Positions 1 through 9,098 are shown, counted from the first letter of the stretch. The stretch: DNA of 64,000 nt from Pseudomonas moraviensis (GCF_900105805.1 NZ_LT629788.1:868001-932000), one strand, 5' to 3'. Numbers and translations: made by a program. Notes: generated from the letters alone by a model not told the origin.

Positions 1-436
1 ACCGCGCCGTTTCCGCGCTTGCTGCGTCGATACCGGCGCGGGCCTGACCGATCACCGCGTGCTGCAATTGCTCGGTGGCGTCGAGGTTGGCCAGCAGCGC
101 TTGTTCCGCCGCCACAGCGCCTTCGGCCTTGGCCAGATTGGCGCGATAGTCCCGGGCATCGAGGCGGATCAACACATCGCCGGCCTTGACCGACTGGTTG
201 TCGCCCACCAGCACCTCTTCGATGTAACCGGCCACTTTCGGCCCGATCACTGTGACGTTGCCACCGATGTAGGCATCGTCGGTCTCCTCCAGAAAGCGTC
301 CGGCGCCCCACCAGTGCAAGGCGTACATGCCCGCCAGGATCAACACCAGCAAAACGCTGCCGGCGATCAACAGGCGTTTGAACAGGGGAGGCCGGGTCTT
401 GACCGGAACAGAATCGGGGGAGGGCATGCTGGTCAT
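1..436 (-). CDS. EmrA/HlyD-family membrane fusion protein, N-terminal part (runs off left edge)
   Basis: Reading the minus strand from the ATG at 434-436 gives about 145 residues with no stop before the window edge. There is a short cytoplasmic tail, one membrane segment at about residues 20-42, then ETDDAYIGG, the signature that opens the periplasmic part of EmrA-type adaptors, followed by a lipoyl-like stretch (GPKVAGYIEEVLVGDNQSVKAG) and the start of an Ala-rich coiled coil. Such proteins bridge an inner-membrane MFS pump to an outer-membrane channel. It lies 97 bp downstream of an AraC regulator on the same strand, so the regulator may control it. An alternative start is the ATG at 427. 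The C-terminal half and any pump gene lie outside the window. Confidence 0.85.
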   Translation of the reverse strand, partial: MTSMPSPDSVPVKTRPPLFKRLLIAGSVLLVLILAGMYALHWWGAGRFLEETDDAYIGGNVTVIGPKVAGYIEEVLVGDNQSVKAGDVLIRLDARDYRANLAKAEGAVAAEQALLANLDATEQLQHAVIGQARAGIDAASAETAR

Positions 437-533
437 GGCGTCAGTACCTGAGGAAACGGTTCGTTATTACGGCTGTAATATGACGCGAGTAATATTTCGT
501 GGCAAATTATTTCTGCGGTCGATCGTCAGTTGC

Positions 534-1298
534 TTACTTGAGCCACTGGCCCGGTGTGCTGCCGGTCATTGATTTGAAAAAGGCGATGAACGCGCTGTCG
601 CTGGCAAACCCCAACTGAAAAGCGCAGTAACTCAGGCTTCGCCCGGTGGCAAGCAGTTCGATCGCGCGCATCAAGCGCCACTGCTGACGCCATTGCTGAT
701 AACTCATGCCGGTCTCGCGCTGGAAGATCCGCCCGATCGTGCGGCTGCTGGCGCCGATCTGCTGGTCCAGCACATGCAGCGCGGGTGGCAGGCGTTCGGG
801 CATCGCCAGCAGCGGTGCAATTCGTTTGTCCCAAGGCAATGGCAACAGCATCGGTTGCTGCGCCGCGTCATTGATTTCACTCAGGCACAGCCCGAGCAAG
901 TGGGCGAATTTGCCTGTTCGCCAGTCAGTGTCGAACGCCGCCGTCGCCATGGGTTCGAGCACCGCGCGCAGCAAGGGGCTGACTTCAATGACGCAGACCT
1001 CATGCGGCAACTCATGGCATAAGTCATCGACCAGGTAGATCGAACGATAATCGACGCTCTGCTGCATCACCGCGCGATGGCTGATGCCAGCCGGAATCCA
1101 TGCTGCCCGCGACGGCGGCAACAGGCACAACTGCTGCGCCAGGGTGATCCGGATGCAGCCCTGCCGGGTGTACAGCAATTGCCCGCGCCGATGCTGATGC
1201 ATACCGGAATCGTGTTCATCCAGGGTCGAGGCGAGGCCGATGACCGGGGCGGCAAAACTGTCTGCATCAAACGTCGAATGGGCATCGAGCCAGGCCAT
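534..1298 (-). CDS. AraC-family transcriptional regulator with cupin sensor domain
   Basis: 254 residues from the ATG at 1298; upstream in-frame starts would add 63 residues that look like intergenic translation. Residues about 25-60 form a cupin-like pocket (HQHRRGQLLY, then a proline-glycine turn), and the last 80 residues carry the two helix-turn-helix motifs of AraC/XylS proteins (ASSRTIGRIFQRETG, then LGFASDSAFIAFFKSMTG). This N-terminal cupin type usually responds to small molecules. It is divergent from the MFS exporter at 1396, with about 97 bp between starts, the classic layout for a regulator and its exporter target. It could also act on the EmrA-like gene downstream. The ligand is unknown. 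Confidence 0.85.
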   Translation of the reverse strand: MAWLDAHSTFDADSFAAPVIGLASTLDEHDSGMHQHRRGQLLYTRQGCIRITLAQQLCLLPPSRAAWIPAGISHRAVMQQSVDYRSIYLVDDLCHELPHEVCVIEVSPLLRAVLEPMATAAFDTDWRTGKFAHLLGLCLSEINDAAQQPMLLPLPWDKRIAPLLAMPERLPPALHVLDQQIGASSRTIGRIFQRETGMSYQQWRQQWRLMRAIELLATGRSLSYCAFQLGFASDSAFIAFFKSMTGSTPGQWLK

Positions 1299-1395
1299 GG
1301 GGTTGTCCGATTTCAGCGATAAATTGGCGGGGTCTGGATAATACGCCAACGGTTGGTTCTTAAACTTCTCTGCTTTCGTAGAGGAGTCGTGAGGG

Positions 1396-2538
1396 ATGAA
1401 TAACCGAAGTTTTCTGGCGCTGGCGATCGGGTTGCTGACGTTCCCGCAAATCGCGCAAACGCTGTACAGCCCGGCCTTGGCTGACATGGGGCAAGCGTTT
1501 GCTGTCGGTCCGCAAGCGGCCGCGCAGTCCCTGTCGGTATTTTTTCTGGCGTTTGCGTTCGGCGTAGTTACGTGGGGCCGCGCGTGTGATCGCTTCGGAC
1601 GGCGTCCGGTGATGCTGGCGGGACTGGCGCTTTATGCCGTAGCCATGCTGGTCGGCCTGGGGGTCAGCAGTTTCAACGCTTTGCTGTTGGTTCAAGGGCT
1701 GGCAGCGTTTGGCGCGGCGGTGGCTTCGGTGGTCACGCAAACCGTATTGCGTGATCGCTTCAAGGGTGCCGAACTGGCGCAGGTGTTCTCGCTGGTGGGC
1801 ATCGCACTGGCCGCAAGCCCGGCGATTGGATTGTTCAGCGGTGCCAGTCTGGTGCAGGTGTTCGGGTATCGCGGTGTGCTCGGCGCGTTGGTGCTGCTCG
1901 CGGCCTGTTTGTGGCTGTGGAGTTGGTACGGCCTGGCGGAGTCGCGGCCGGAACAGACGCCGGACATCCGTCTTTCCGAAACCCTCTGGCTCATGCTGCG
2001 CGACCTCGGGATCTGGCGCTCAGCGTTGTGGGTTGCGTCATTCAACGTCGCGCTGTTCAGTTACTACAGCCTCGCGCCATTCATGTTCCAGCGCTTGGGC
2101 ATGAGCGAGGAGTGGTTCGGCTACAGCGGCGTGTTGCTCGCGCTGGGTTCGGGTCTTGGCGCGTGGTTCAACAAGCGTCTGTTGCTGGCCGGGTACGCGG
2201 CGATGCAATTGATCCGGCTCGCAGCGGTGTGCGGACTGGCCGGTGGCATTGGCGTCTGGTTACTGCAGGACAGCGCCGCGTTCCTGCTGCCAATGCTGTT
2301 GATCGTGCAGGCATTCGGCATGGCCATTCCCAACGTTCTGGGCCTGGCGCTGGTGGATTACGCCGATCGGCTGGGCACCGCCGGGGCGTTGCTGGGGTTG
2401 ATGTATTACTTGCTGATAGGCGCGGGACTGATGCTTGCCGGTTGGTTTCAGGCGTTGGGCGCAGCGCTGATCGTGTGCAATGGTGTGGCGTTGTTGCTGA
2501 GCGCGTTTGCATGCAAAGGAATGAATTGCCGGGCTTAA
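1396..2538 (+). CDS. MFS transporter, probable drug/metabolite exporter
   Basis: 380 residues, about 12 hydrophobic segments, the usual length of a compact MFS exporter. The loop between helices 2 and 3 reads GRACDRFGRRPVMLAG, the MFS motif A (G-x-x-x-D-R-x-G-R-R), and an early segment FPQIAQTLYSPALADMGQAF resembles the Bcr/CflA drug-exporter group. It is divergent from an AraC regulator and 51 bp upstream of fecI. The substrate cannot be told from sequence. Confidence 0.85.
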   Translation: MNNRSFLALAIGLLTFPQIAQTLYSPALADMGQAFAVGPQAAAQSLSVFFLAFAFGVVTWGRACDRFGRRPVMLAGLALYAVAMLVGLGVSSFNALLLVQGLAAFGAAVASVVTQTVLRDRFKGAELAQVFSLVGIALAASPAIGLFSGASLVQVFGYRGVLGALVLLAACLWLWSWYGLAESRPEQTPDIRLSETLWLMLRDLGIWRSALWVASFNVALFSYYSLAPFMFQRLGMSEEWFGYSGVLLALGSGLGAWFNKRLLLAGYAAMQLIRLAAVCGLAGGIGVWLLQDSAAFLLPMLLIVQAFGMAIPNVLGLALVDYADRLGTAGALLGLMYYLLIGAGLMLAGWFQALGAALIVCNGVALLLSAFACKGMNCRA

Positions 2539-2555
2539 TAGGAAGCATTACTATT
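2537..2555 (+). promoter_or_regulatory. possible weak Fur box upstream of fecI
   Basis: The 19 bases from 2537 (aataggaagcattactatt) match about 10 of 19 positions of the Fur consensus and lie about 35-50 bp before the fecI start, where an iron-repressed promoter would be expected. The match is weak and overlaps the stop of the preceding gene, so this rests mainly on context. Confidence 0.25.
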
Positions 2556-2589
2556 CACGCCCCTTTCCTCACCACGCCGTCCATCCCCC

Positions 2590-3081
2590 ATGCGCTCCCG
2601 CAGATCCGGCTTTTTCGAGCATTACGAAGAGTTGATCGGCACCTGGACTCGGCGCCTGCGCAATCGCGCGCAGGCCGAGGATCTGGCGCACGATACCTTT
2701 GTGCGGGTGCTCGAGGCGGATTCGGCGGCGGTGCAGCAGCCTCGCGCGTATCTGCACCAGACCGCGCGCAATATCGCGGTCGATGGTTACCGGCGTGAGG
2801 ACCGGCGGGGCGCCATGGAGTCGGAGACGGTCGATGACAGTGCGTCATCAGCGGGCGACCCGGAGCACTACATGCACGCGATCCAGTTGGCCGATTCCAT
2901 CGAACGCGCGCTCACCGAGCTGCCGCTCAACTGTCGCAAGATCTTTGTCTGGCAGAAAATCGAAGGCCTGACGCAGGCAGAAATTGCCGAGCGCCTCGGG
3001 CTGTCCAAGAACATGGTCGAAAAGTATATGATCCGCACCCTGCGCCATCTGCGCGAGCGGCTGGATGGGTTGCAGTCATGA
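2590..3081 (+). CDS. fecI: FecI-type ECF sigma factor
   Basis: 163 residues. Region 2 is at about residues 20-90 (RNRAQAEDLAHDTFVRVLEAD, then RAYLHQTARNIAVDGYRRED) and region 4 at about 105-155 (LPLNCRKIFVWQKIEGLTQAEIAERLG), which is the iron-starvation ECF pattern. It would direct RNA polymerase to the downstream receptor gene when FecR signals that ligand is bound outside. The order fecI-fecR-receptor, all on the plus strand, is the standard cell-surface signalling module. The ORF ends with TGA overlapping an ATG (ATGA at 3078-3081) that opens a 15-codon frame leading to fecR. Confidence 0.93.
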   Translation: MRSRRSGFFEHYEELIGTWTRRLRNRAQAEDLAHDTFVRVLEADSAAVQQPRAYLHQTARNIAVDGYRREDRRGAMESETVDDSASSAGDPEHYMHAIQLADSIERALTELPLNCRKIFVWQKIEGLTQAEIAERLGLSKNMVEKYMIRTLRHLRERLDGLQS

Positions 3082-3125
3082 GCGCTCGCACCTTTTCATT
3101 TTCGCCCGGACAGGACATTCCATGA
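3078..3125 (+). other. 15-codon overlapping frame bridging fecI and fecR
   Basis: An ATG at 3078 overlaps the fecI stop as ATGA. It is preceded by a G-rich stretch (ggatggg, 3064-3069) and reads MSARTFSFSPGQDIP before a TGA at 3123-3125, which itself overlaps the fecR ATG at 3122. The frame could simply be chance, or ribosomes finishing fecI could translate it and arrive at fecR (translational coupling). Nothing shows that the peptide has a function. Confidence 0.3.
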
Positions 3126-4105
3126 TGGAGATTCGTGATTGCGCCTGTGGGCAAACCGCGGTGCGGGATGAGGCGGCGGGCTGGTTCGTGCGCTTGCAGG
3201 AGCCGGATGTCAGCGTCGAACAACAGCAGCGCTTCGACGCCTGGCTGAACGAGCATCCGCAACACCGCGAAGAATTCCAACTGCTGCAAGGATTGTGGAC
3301 GGCGGCTGATTGGCTGCCGACGTCGCGTCTGCAAGCGCTTGTTGAAACTGCGCCAGCTCGCCGCGAACGACGTCCGTTGTTGCGTTATGCCGCGGCCGCG
3401 AGTGTCCTGGCCGTTGCGCTGGGACTTGGCCTGTTCAGTGGACTGAACCATCCGGGCGGTTACCGCGTCGAGGTCGCCACGGCGCAGGGCGAGCGCAAAC
3501 ATGTGGCGTTGCCGGATGGCTCGGTGATTGATCTGAACAGTCGCAGCCGCTTGCAGGTGCGTTACGAGCAGGATCGACGGGTGATCGAACTGAGCGCAGG
3601 CGAGGCGATGTTCAGCGTTGCACATGACCCCTCGCGGCCGTTTGTCGTCGAGGCCGGTAGCGGCAAGGTCACGGTCACCGGTACACGTTTCGATGTGCGC
3701 CGCGAGGCCACGCAAACCCGTGTGGCGGTGGAGCAGGGCACGGTGAAAGTGCAGGGAAGTCATGCGCGGGACAACGAGTTCATCAACCTGAGCGCAGGCC
3801 TCGGCACTTCGGTCGATGCGCAAGGCAAAGTCCTGCCGGCATACCCGGTCAACCCGGCGGAACTGACTGCATGGCGCCACGGCAAACTGGTGTTCAACAA
3901 CGCCAGCCTCAGCGAAGTGGCGGCAGAAGTATCACGCTATCGCGACAAGCCGCTCACCGTCACTCAGCCGAACGTGGCCAGCCTGCGCCTGACCAGCGTG
4001 TTCAAATCCGACGACACCGAGGCCTTGCTCAAAGCCTTGCCGAGCATCCTGCCGGTGACCGTGCGCACCCTCGCCGATGGCAGTCAGGAAATAATTTCCC
4101 GATAG
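3122..4105 (+). CDS. fecR: FecR-type transmembrane anti-sigma/sigma regulator
   Basis: 327 residues from the ATG at 3122, which has AGGA six bases upstream; the longer in-frame start at 3065 lies inside fecI. The N-terminal DUF4880 helix region (DEAAGWFVRLQEPDVSVEQQ, then FDAWLNEHPQHREEF) binds the sigma factor, a single membrane segment lies near residues 75-92 (AAAASVLAVALGLGLF), and the periplasmic FecR domain follows (GERKHVALPDGSVIDLNSRS). The C-terminal STN-like part (LVFNNASLSEVAAEVSRYRD) contacts the receptor. It passes the ligand-bound signal from the receptor to FecI. Confidence 0.93.
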   Translation: MMEIRDCACGQTAVRDEAAGWFVRLQEPDVSVEQQQRFDAWLNEHPQHREEFQLLQGLWTAADWLPTSRLQALVETAPARRERRPLLRYAAAASVLAVALGLGLFSGLNHPGGYRVEVATAQGERKHVALPDGSVIDLNSRSRLQVRYEQDRRVIELSAGEAMFSVAHDPSRPFVVEAGSGKVTVTGTRFDVRREATQTRVAVEQGTVKVQGSHARDNEFINLSAGLGTSVDAQGKVLPAYPVNPAELTAWRHGKLVFNNASLSEVAAEVSRYRDKPLTVTQPNVASLRLTSVFKSDDTEALLKALPSILPVTVRTLADGSQEIISR

Positions 4106-4203
4106 CATTCAGGTTTTTTCCCCGTTCAGCGTCTTCCTGTTCAACTGCAACTGGTTTGCATTAACAGCCGCACACTCTTGCGATCCACAGGACTCCGTAC
4201 GAC

Positions 4204-6630
4204 GTGAACATCATCACAACCAACAATAAAAAATCCCCTTGGTTGCCACTCGCGCTGGCGCTCGCGGTCAACTCGGCGATGCCGTTGGCGTTTGCCGCCG
4301 AAGCGATTCATATCCGCGCGCAGCCGCTGGGCCAGGCCTTGAGCGAGCTGGGCCAGCAGACCTCGCTGCAGGTGTTTTTCAGCCCTGAGCTGGTGGCTGG
4401 CAAACAGGCGCCAGCGGTCGACGGCGACCTCTCGGCGGAGCAGGCGCTGCGCCAGTTGTTGCAGGGCAGCGGCCTCGATTATCAGATCAACGATGGCTCG
4501 GTGACGCTCGCACCGGCCGCCACTTCGGCTGCCAGCAGTGGCCCGCTGGAGCTCGGCGTGACCGACATCAAAGTGGTCGGCGACTGGCTCGGTGACGCCG
4601 ATGCGGCGGTGGTGCAGAACCATCCCGGCGCACGTACGGTGATTCGCCGCGAAGCGATGGTCGAGCAGGGTGCGATGAACGTCAGCGACGTGCTCAAGCG
4701 CGTGCCCGGCGTGCAGGTACAGGACTCCAACGGCACCGGCGGCAGCGATATTTCCCTCAACGTTGGCGTGCGCGGTCTGACTTCGCGTCTGTCGCCACGC
4801 TCGACCGTGCTGATCGACGGCGTGCCGGCGGCGTTTGCCCCGTACGGCCAGCCGCAACTGTCGATGGCGCCAATCTCCTCGGGCAATCTCGACAGCATCG
4901 ACGTGGTGCGGGGTGCCGGTTCCGTGCGTTACGGGCCGCAGAACGTCGGCGGCGTAATCAACTTCGTGACTCGTGCGATTCCGGAAAAAACCACCGGTGA
5001 AATCGGCACCACCCTCGAGACCACGCAGTACGGCGGCTGGAAACACATCGACACGGCGTTCCTCGGCGGCACCGCCGACAACGGCATGGGCGTCGCACTG
5101 TTGTACTCCGGCGTCAACGGCCACGGCTATCGCGAACGCAACAACGGCAATGACATCGACGACGTGCTGCTCAAGACGCATTGGGCGCCCACCGATCAGG
5201 ATGATTTCAGTCTCAATTTTCACTACTACGACGCCAGCGCCGACATGCCCGGCGGCCTGACCCAGCGTCAGTACGACGACAAGCCGTACCAATCGGTGCG
5301 TGACTACGATCAGTTCAGTGGCCGGCGCAAAGACGTGTCGTTCAAGTGGATTCGCCAGATCGATGAGCGCACTCAGGCGGAGATCCTCACCTATTACACC
5401 GACAGCTTTCGCGGCAGTACCATCGCCGCGCGCGATCAGCGCACCCTCAGCTCGTACCCGCGTTCCTATTACACCCTCGGCATCGAGCCGCGCGTGTCGC
5501 GGGTGTTCGATGTCGGCCCGACCACCCAGGAAGTCAGCGTTGGTTATCGCTATCTGAAAGAAGCAATGCACGAAGAATCGAGCCGTCTGGCGCTGGTCAA
5601 CAACCAGCCGGTGGTCACACCGACCTCCGACGGCCATGTGTTCCAGGATCGCACCGGTGGCACCGAGGCCAACTCGGTGTATGTCGACAACAAGATCGAC
5701 GTCGGCAACTGGACCATCACCCCGGGCATCCGCTTCGAACACATCAGTACCGACTGGCATGACCGCGCCGTGCTCGACACGGCCGGCCGGCCGGTCCCGG
5801 AAAAAAACCGCAGCATCGAAAGCAACGAACCGCTGCCGGCGCTGAGCGTGATGTATCACCTGTCGGACGCCTGGAAGCTGTTCGCCAATTACGAGACCTC
5901 GTTCGGCAGCCTGCAGTATTTCCAGCTCGGCCAGGGCGGTTCGGGTGACAGCACCGCCAACGGTCTGGAGCCGGAAAAGGCCAAGACCTACGAGATCGGC
6001 ACGCGCTACAACGATGATGTCTGGGGCGGCGAAGTGACGCTGTTCTACATCGACTTCGACGACGAGCTGCAATACATCAGCAACGACGTTGGCTGGACCA
6101 ACCTCGGCGCCACCAAGCACCAGGGCATCGAAGCGTCCGTGCACTACGACATGGCGGCACTCGACCCGCGCCTCGATGGCCTGACCGCCAATGCCGGCTT
6201 CACCTACACCCGCGCCACCTATGAAGGCGAGATTCCCGGCTTCAAGGGCCGCGATCTGCCGTTCTATTCGCGGCAGGTGGCCACGGTCGGGTTGCGTTAC
6301 GACATCAATCGCTGGACCTGGAACATCGACGGCTTCGCCCAATCGAAACAACGTTCGCCGGGCACCGGTGTGAATGCCGATGGCAGCTTCAACGGCAACT
6401 ACATCACCGAAGGCACAGCGGACGGGCAGTATGGCGACATTCCGGGTTACGTGACCTGGAACGTGCGCGGCGGCTATGACTTCGGCCCGCAGGTGTCGAA
6501 TCTCAAGCTCGGCGCCGGGGTGAAAAACGTCTTCGACAAGCAGTACTTCACCCGCTCCAGCGACAACAACTCGGGGATGTATGTCGGCGCGCCGCGCACG
6601 TTCTTCGTGCAGGCCAGCGTCGGTTTTTAA
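4204..6630 (+). CDS. fecA: FecA-like TonB-dependent outer-membrane receptor with STN signalling domain
   Basis: 808 residues with a GTG start. A signal peptide (to AFAAEA, about residue 31) is followed by an STN domain at about 35-95 (LGQALSELGQQTSLQVFFSP), a plug, and a 22-strand-type barrel ending in aromatic F. Several stretches match my memory of E. coli FecA closely: VVGDWLGDA, RSTVLIDGVP, FAPYGQPQLS, RYGPQNVGGVINFVTRAIP, ADMPGGLTQRQYD, NWTITPGIRFEHI. It probably imports ferric citrate or a close relative and triggers FecR/FecI. It is 98 bp after fecR. No fecBCDE transporter is present in the window. Confidence 0.88.
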   Translation: MNIITTNNKKSPWLPLALALAVNSAMPLAFAAEAIHIRAQPLGQALSELGQQTSLQVFFSPELVAGKQAPAVDGDLSAEQALRQLLQGSGLDYQINDGSVTLAPAATSAASSGPLELGVTDIKVVGDWLGDADAAVVQNHPGARTVIRREAMVEQGAMNVSDVLKRVPGVQVQDSNGTGGSDISLNVGVRGLTSRLSPRSTVLIDGVPAAFAPYGQPQLSMAPISSGNLDSIDVVRGAGSVRYGPQNVGGVINFVTRAIPEKTTGEIGTTLETTQYGGWKHIDTAFLGGTADNGMGVALLYSGVNGHGYRERNNGNDIDDVLLKTHWAPTDQDDFSLNFHYYDASADMPGGLTQRQYDDKPYQSVRDYDQFSGRRKDVSFKWIRQIDERTQAEILTYYTDSFRGSTIAARDQRTLSSYPRSYYTLGIEPRVSRVFDVGPTTQEVSVGYRYLKEAMHEESSRLALVNNQPVVTPTSDGHVFQDRTGGTEANSVYVDNKIDVGNWTITPGIRFEHISTDWHDRAVLDTAGRPVPEKNRSIESNEPLPALSVMYHLSDAWKLFANYETSFGSLQYFQLGQGGSGDSTANGLEPEKAKTYEIGTRYNDDVWGGEVTLFYIDFDDELQYISNDVGWTNLGATKHQGIEASVHYDMAALDPRLDGLTANAGFTYTRATYEGEIPGFKGRDLPFYSRQVATVGLRYDINRWTWNIDGFAQSKQRSPGTGVNADGSFNGNYITEGTADGQYGDIPGYVTWNVRGGYDFGPQVSNLKLGAGVKNVFDKQYFTRSSDNNSGMYVGAPRTFFVQASVGF

Positions 6631-6640
6631 AACACAAGAT

Positions 6641-6720
6641 CAAAAGATCGCAGCCTTCGGCAGCTCCTACAGGATGTTCGCCGATCCCCTGTAGGAGCTG
6701 CCGAAGGCTGCGATCTTTTG
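6641..6720. repeat. REP pair, family A
   Basis: Two 32-base arms (6641-6672 and 6689-6720) are exact reverse complements with a 16-base loop. The core is gtaggagctgccgaaggctg. It lies between two convergent genes and may also serve as a bidirectional terminator. Confidence 0.9.
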
Positions 6721-6722
6721 CT

Positions 6723-7874
6723 TTAGACCTTCAGGACTTTCCCGCCGATCGCCACAGCGACCAGCAACACCGCCATCAGTCCAAAGGCAAAACTCAGGCT
6801 GCTGGCATGGGCGACAAAACCGATCACCGCCGGCCCGGCGAGAATCCCTGCGTAACCGAGCGTGGTAATCGCCGGCACCGCGATGCTTTCCGGCATCACC
6901 GTCTGCTTGCCCACTGCCGTATACAGCACGGGAACGATGTTCGAGCAACCGGCGCCGACCAACGCGTAACCGACCAGCGCCGCTTGCCAGCTCGGCGCGA
7001 AGGTGGCGAGAAACAACCCCGCCGCCGCCAGCAGCCCGCCGAACAGAATGATCCGCGTGGCACCCAGCTTGCGCACGATGCGGTCACCCAGCAGACGTCC
7101 GACGGTCATGGTCAGGGCGAACGCTGCGTAACCCATTCCAGCGTACGCCGTGTCGATTCCGCGTTCCTGGGCGAGGAACACGGCGCTCCAGTCCAGCGCC
7201 GCGCCTTCGGTGAGGAACACGATGAAGCACATGCCGCCGATAAACAGCACGATGCCGTGGGGAATGGCGAAGGCCGGGCCGGAGCTTTCACTGCCGTAGG
7301 GCAACATGTGCGGCACGCACTTGAGCAAGGCGCCGATCAGCAAAACCACCACCACCAGCATCGCCGCCAGCGGCGTCAGGCCGAGGCCGAGCAATGCGCT
7401 GACGCCCGCAGCACCGACAATGCCGCCGAGGCTGAACAAGCCGTGGAAGCCCGACATCATGTGCTTGCCGCTGGCGCGCTCGACGATCACGGCTTGCAGG
7501 TTCACCGTCGAATCCACCGTGCCGAGGCCGGCACCGAACATGAACAGCGTGGCGATCAGCGCCGGGATCGACGATACCGTCGCCAGCAAAGGCAGCGCCG
7601 CGCAGATCAGCAACGTGCCGCCGGTGGCCACACGCCGGCAGCCGAAGCGCGTCGCGAGAATTCCCGCCAGCGGCATCGCCAGAATCGAACCGACGCCCAG
7701 GCACAACAGCAATAACCCCAGCGTGCCCTCATCCAGCCCGGCCCGCGCCTTGGCATACGGCACCAGCGGCGCCCACGCGGCGATGCCGAGGCCGGCGATG
7801 AAAAAAGCGACGCGCGTGGACATCTGTTCCAGGCGTCCGGGGACGAACGTGTCTTGGGGGTTGAGGCTGGTCAT
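6723..7874 (-). CDS. MFS transporter (YbjJ-like)
   Basis: 383 residues from the ATG at 7874; upstream in-frame starts enter the neighbouring repeat. About 12 hydrophobic segments. It opens RVAFFIAGLGIAAWAPLVPY and carries LATRFGCRR after helix 2, and the helix 4-5 region reads GLGTVDSTVNLQAVIVE, as in the YbjJ-type group of MFS proteins (about 380-400 residues). The substrate is unknown. It is divergent from the DapF-like gene, with a REP pair between them. Confidence 0.85.
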   Translation of the reverse strand: MTSLNPQDTFVPGRLEQMSTRVAFFIAGLGIAAWAPLVPYAKARAGLDEGTLGLLLLCLGVGSILAMPLAGILATRFGCRRVATGGTLLICAALPLLATVSSIPALIATLFMFGAGLGTVDSTVNLQAVIVERASGKHMMSGFHGLFSLGGIVGAAGVSALLGLGLTPLAAMLVVVVLLIGALLKCVPHMLPYGSESSGPAFAIPHGIVLFIGGMCFIVFLTEGAALDWSAVFLAQERGIDTAYAGMGYAAFALTMTVGRLLGDRIVRKLGATRIILFGGLLAAAGLFLATFAPSWQAALVGYALVGAGCSNIVPVLYTAVGKQTVMPESIAVPAITTLGYAGILAGPAVIGFVAHASSLSFAFGLMAVLLVAVAIGGKVLKV

Positions 7875-7974
7875 ATCGATCCTTGGCAAAAAAACAACTG
7901 CATCCCGAGTGACATTCTGACGGCGTTGAGGTTCGATCTCAGGCCTTCGGGGCATAACGGTGAACATCCTACCC

Positions 7975-8062
7975 TGTAGGAGTGAGCCTGCTCGCGATAG
8001 CGGTGTGTCAGTCGACAATTTTTTAACGGACACACCGCTATCGCGAGCAGGCTCACTCCTAC
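7975..8062. repeat. REP pair, family B
   Basis: Arms 7975-8009 and 8029-8062 are inverted copies of tgtaggagtgagcctgctcg plus cgatagcggtgtgtc. It sits between divergent genes. Confidence 0.9.
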
Positions 8063-8117
8063 CGGGGATTGCGGTTTACAGTTGGATTTTCGCCAGCATG
8101 GAATACGGGACCAAGGC

Positions 8118-9098
8118 ATGACGAGCTTCTTCGACGCACGCGGCAATATCTACGCCGTGGTTTCGCCCCAAGCCTTGCGCGAGGCCGGGATTGCTTTGCC
8201 GGTCAGCGCCGCCGAATGCGCCACGTCTCGGCAGCAATGGAGCAAAGCCGCCATCGCCCTGTGCTGCCATTGGCCCGAAGGCCTGCGCCCGGCCAACAGC
8301 AAACCGCACCGCAGTGATGGTCTGCTGATCGGCCCTTATCAGACGTCTGCACCGTTCGATGTGCTGATTGTGAACACAGACGGCAGCCTCGCTGAGCGCA
8401 GCGGCAACGGCCTGACGATTTTTTCTGAGGCGCTGACCGAGCAAGGCCTGATGCCGGCGCAGGGTGCAGTGTTGCGCGTTCATCATGACAAGGGCGAGGC
8501 GCTGGAAACCTCGGTGAAACCGGCCGAGGTCGAAGGCGTGCGCGGTTTCTGGCTTGATCTCGGTCAGCCCGGATTCGGCGCGCAAGCCGTGGGGGCGCAG
8601 TCAGTTGAGAGCGTTCACTTCAATCACCGTGACGTCAGTCATGTCCGGCCCCTGGCACAACTCGATCCCGACTGGACCCACAGCCAGTTCGTGCGCATCG
8701 GCAATCCGCACTGCGTAACGCTGCTCAGCGATGCGGCCGCGTTGCCGGGCAACCAACAGATGCGTGAATCGCCCCTGAACGAACGGCTGACCGCTATCGC
8801 CTATGCCATGCCCACCGGTGCCGGCAATCCCTGTCCGGCGGGCGTCAATCTGCAATGGGCTGCGCTGGCGTCACCGCAGCAAATTCTTGCCCGGGTGTTC
8901 GAGCGCGGCGAGGGGCCGACCGCGTCATCCGGCACCAGTGCCAGCGCAGTGGCGTGTGCGGCGTGGCGGGTGGGTTGGGTTGAGGCGGGGGAAGTGCAAG
9001 TGATCATGCCTGGCGGCACTGCACCGGTTTTGCTTGAGGTTTCAGAAGGGGAGTTGCTGCGCGTCAGATTGTTTGGCACGGCGCGGTTGATCGCTTGA
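8118..9098 (+). CDS. DapF-fold epimerase-like protein lacking both catalytic cysteines
   Basis: 326 residues from the ATG at 8118 (ccaagg just upstream). The DapF landmarks are present: an N-terminal RGNIYAVV, NTDGSLAERSGNG at 87-98, RIGNPHCV at 193-200, VFERGEGPTASSGTS at 260-274, and MPGG at 297-300. In diaminopimelate epimerase the two acid/base cysteines occupy the positions that here are Ser95 and Ser271. The classic two-thiol racemisation mechanism is therefore not available, and the protein is not the housekeeping DapF. It could be a racemase, epimerase or isomerase using other residues, or a binding protein. It is a single gene between REP pairs; the substrate is unknown. Confidence 0.75.
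   Translation: MTSFFDARGNIYAVVSPQALREAGIALPVSAAECATSRQQWSKAAIALCCHWPEGLRPANSKPHRSDGLLIGPYQTSAPFDVLIVNTDGSLAERSGNGLTIFSEALTEQGLMPAQGAVLRVHHDKGEALETSVKPAEVEGVRGFWLDLGQPGFGAQAVGAQSVESVHFNHRDVSHVRPLAQLDPDWTHSQFVRIGNPHCVTLLSDAAALPGNQQMRESPLNERLTAIAYAMPTGAGNPCPAGVNLQWAALASPQQILARVFERGEGPTASSGTSASAVACAAWRVGWVEAGEVQVIMPGGTAPVLLEVSEGELLRVRLFGTARLIA

Noticed and set aside
4141..6351. 736-codon open frame antisense to fecA
   Set aside because: Composition is that of an antisense shadow in GC-rich DNA, with no ribosome site or recognisable motifs, whereas the plus strand gives an obvious FecA.
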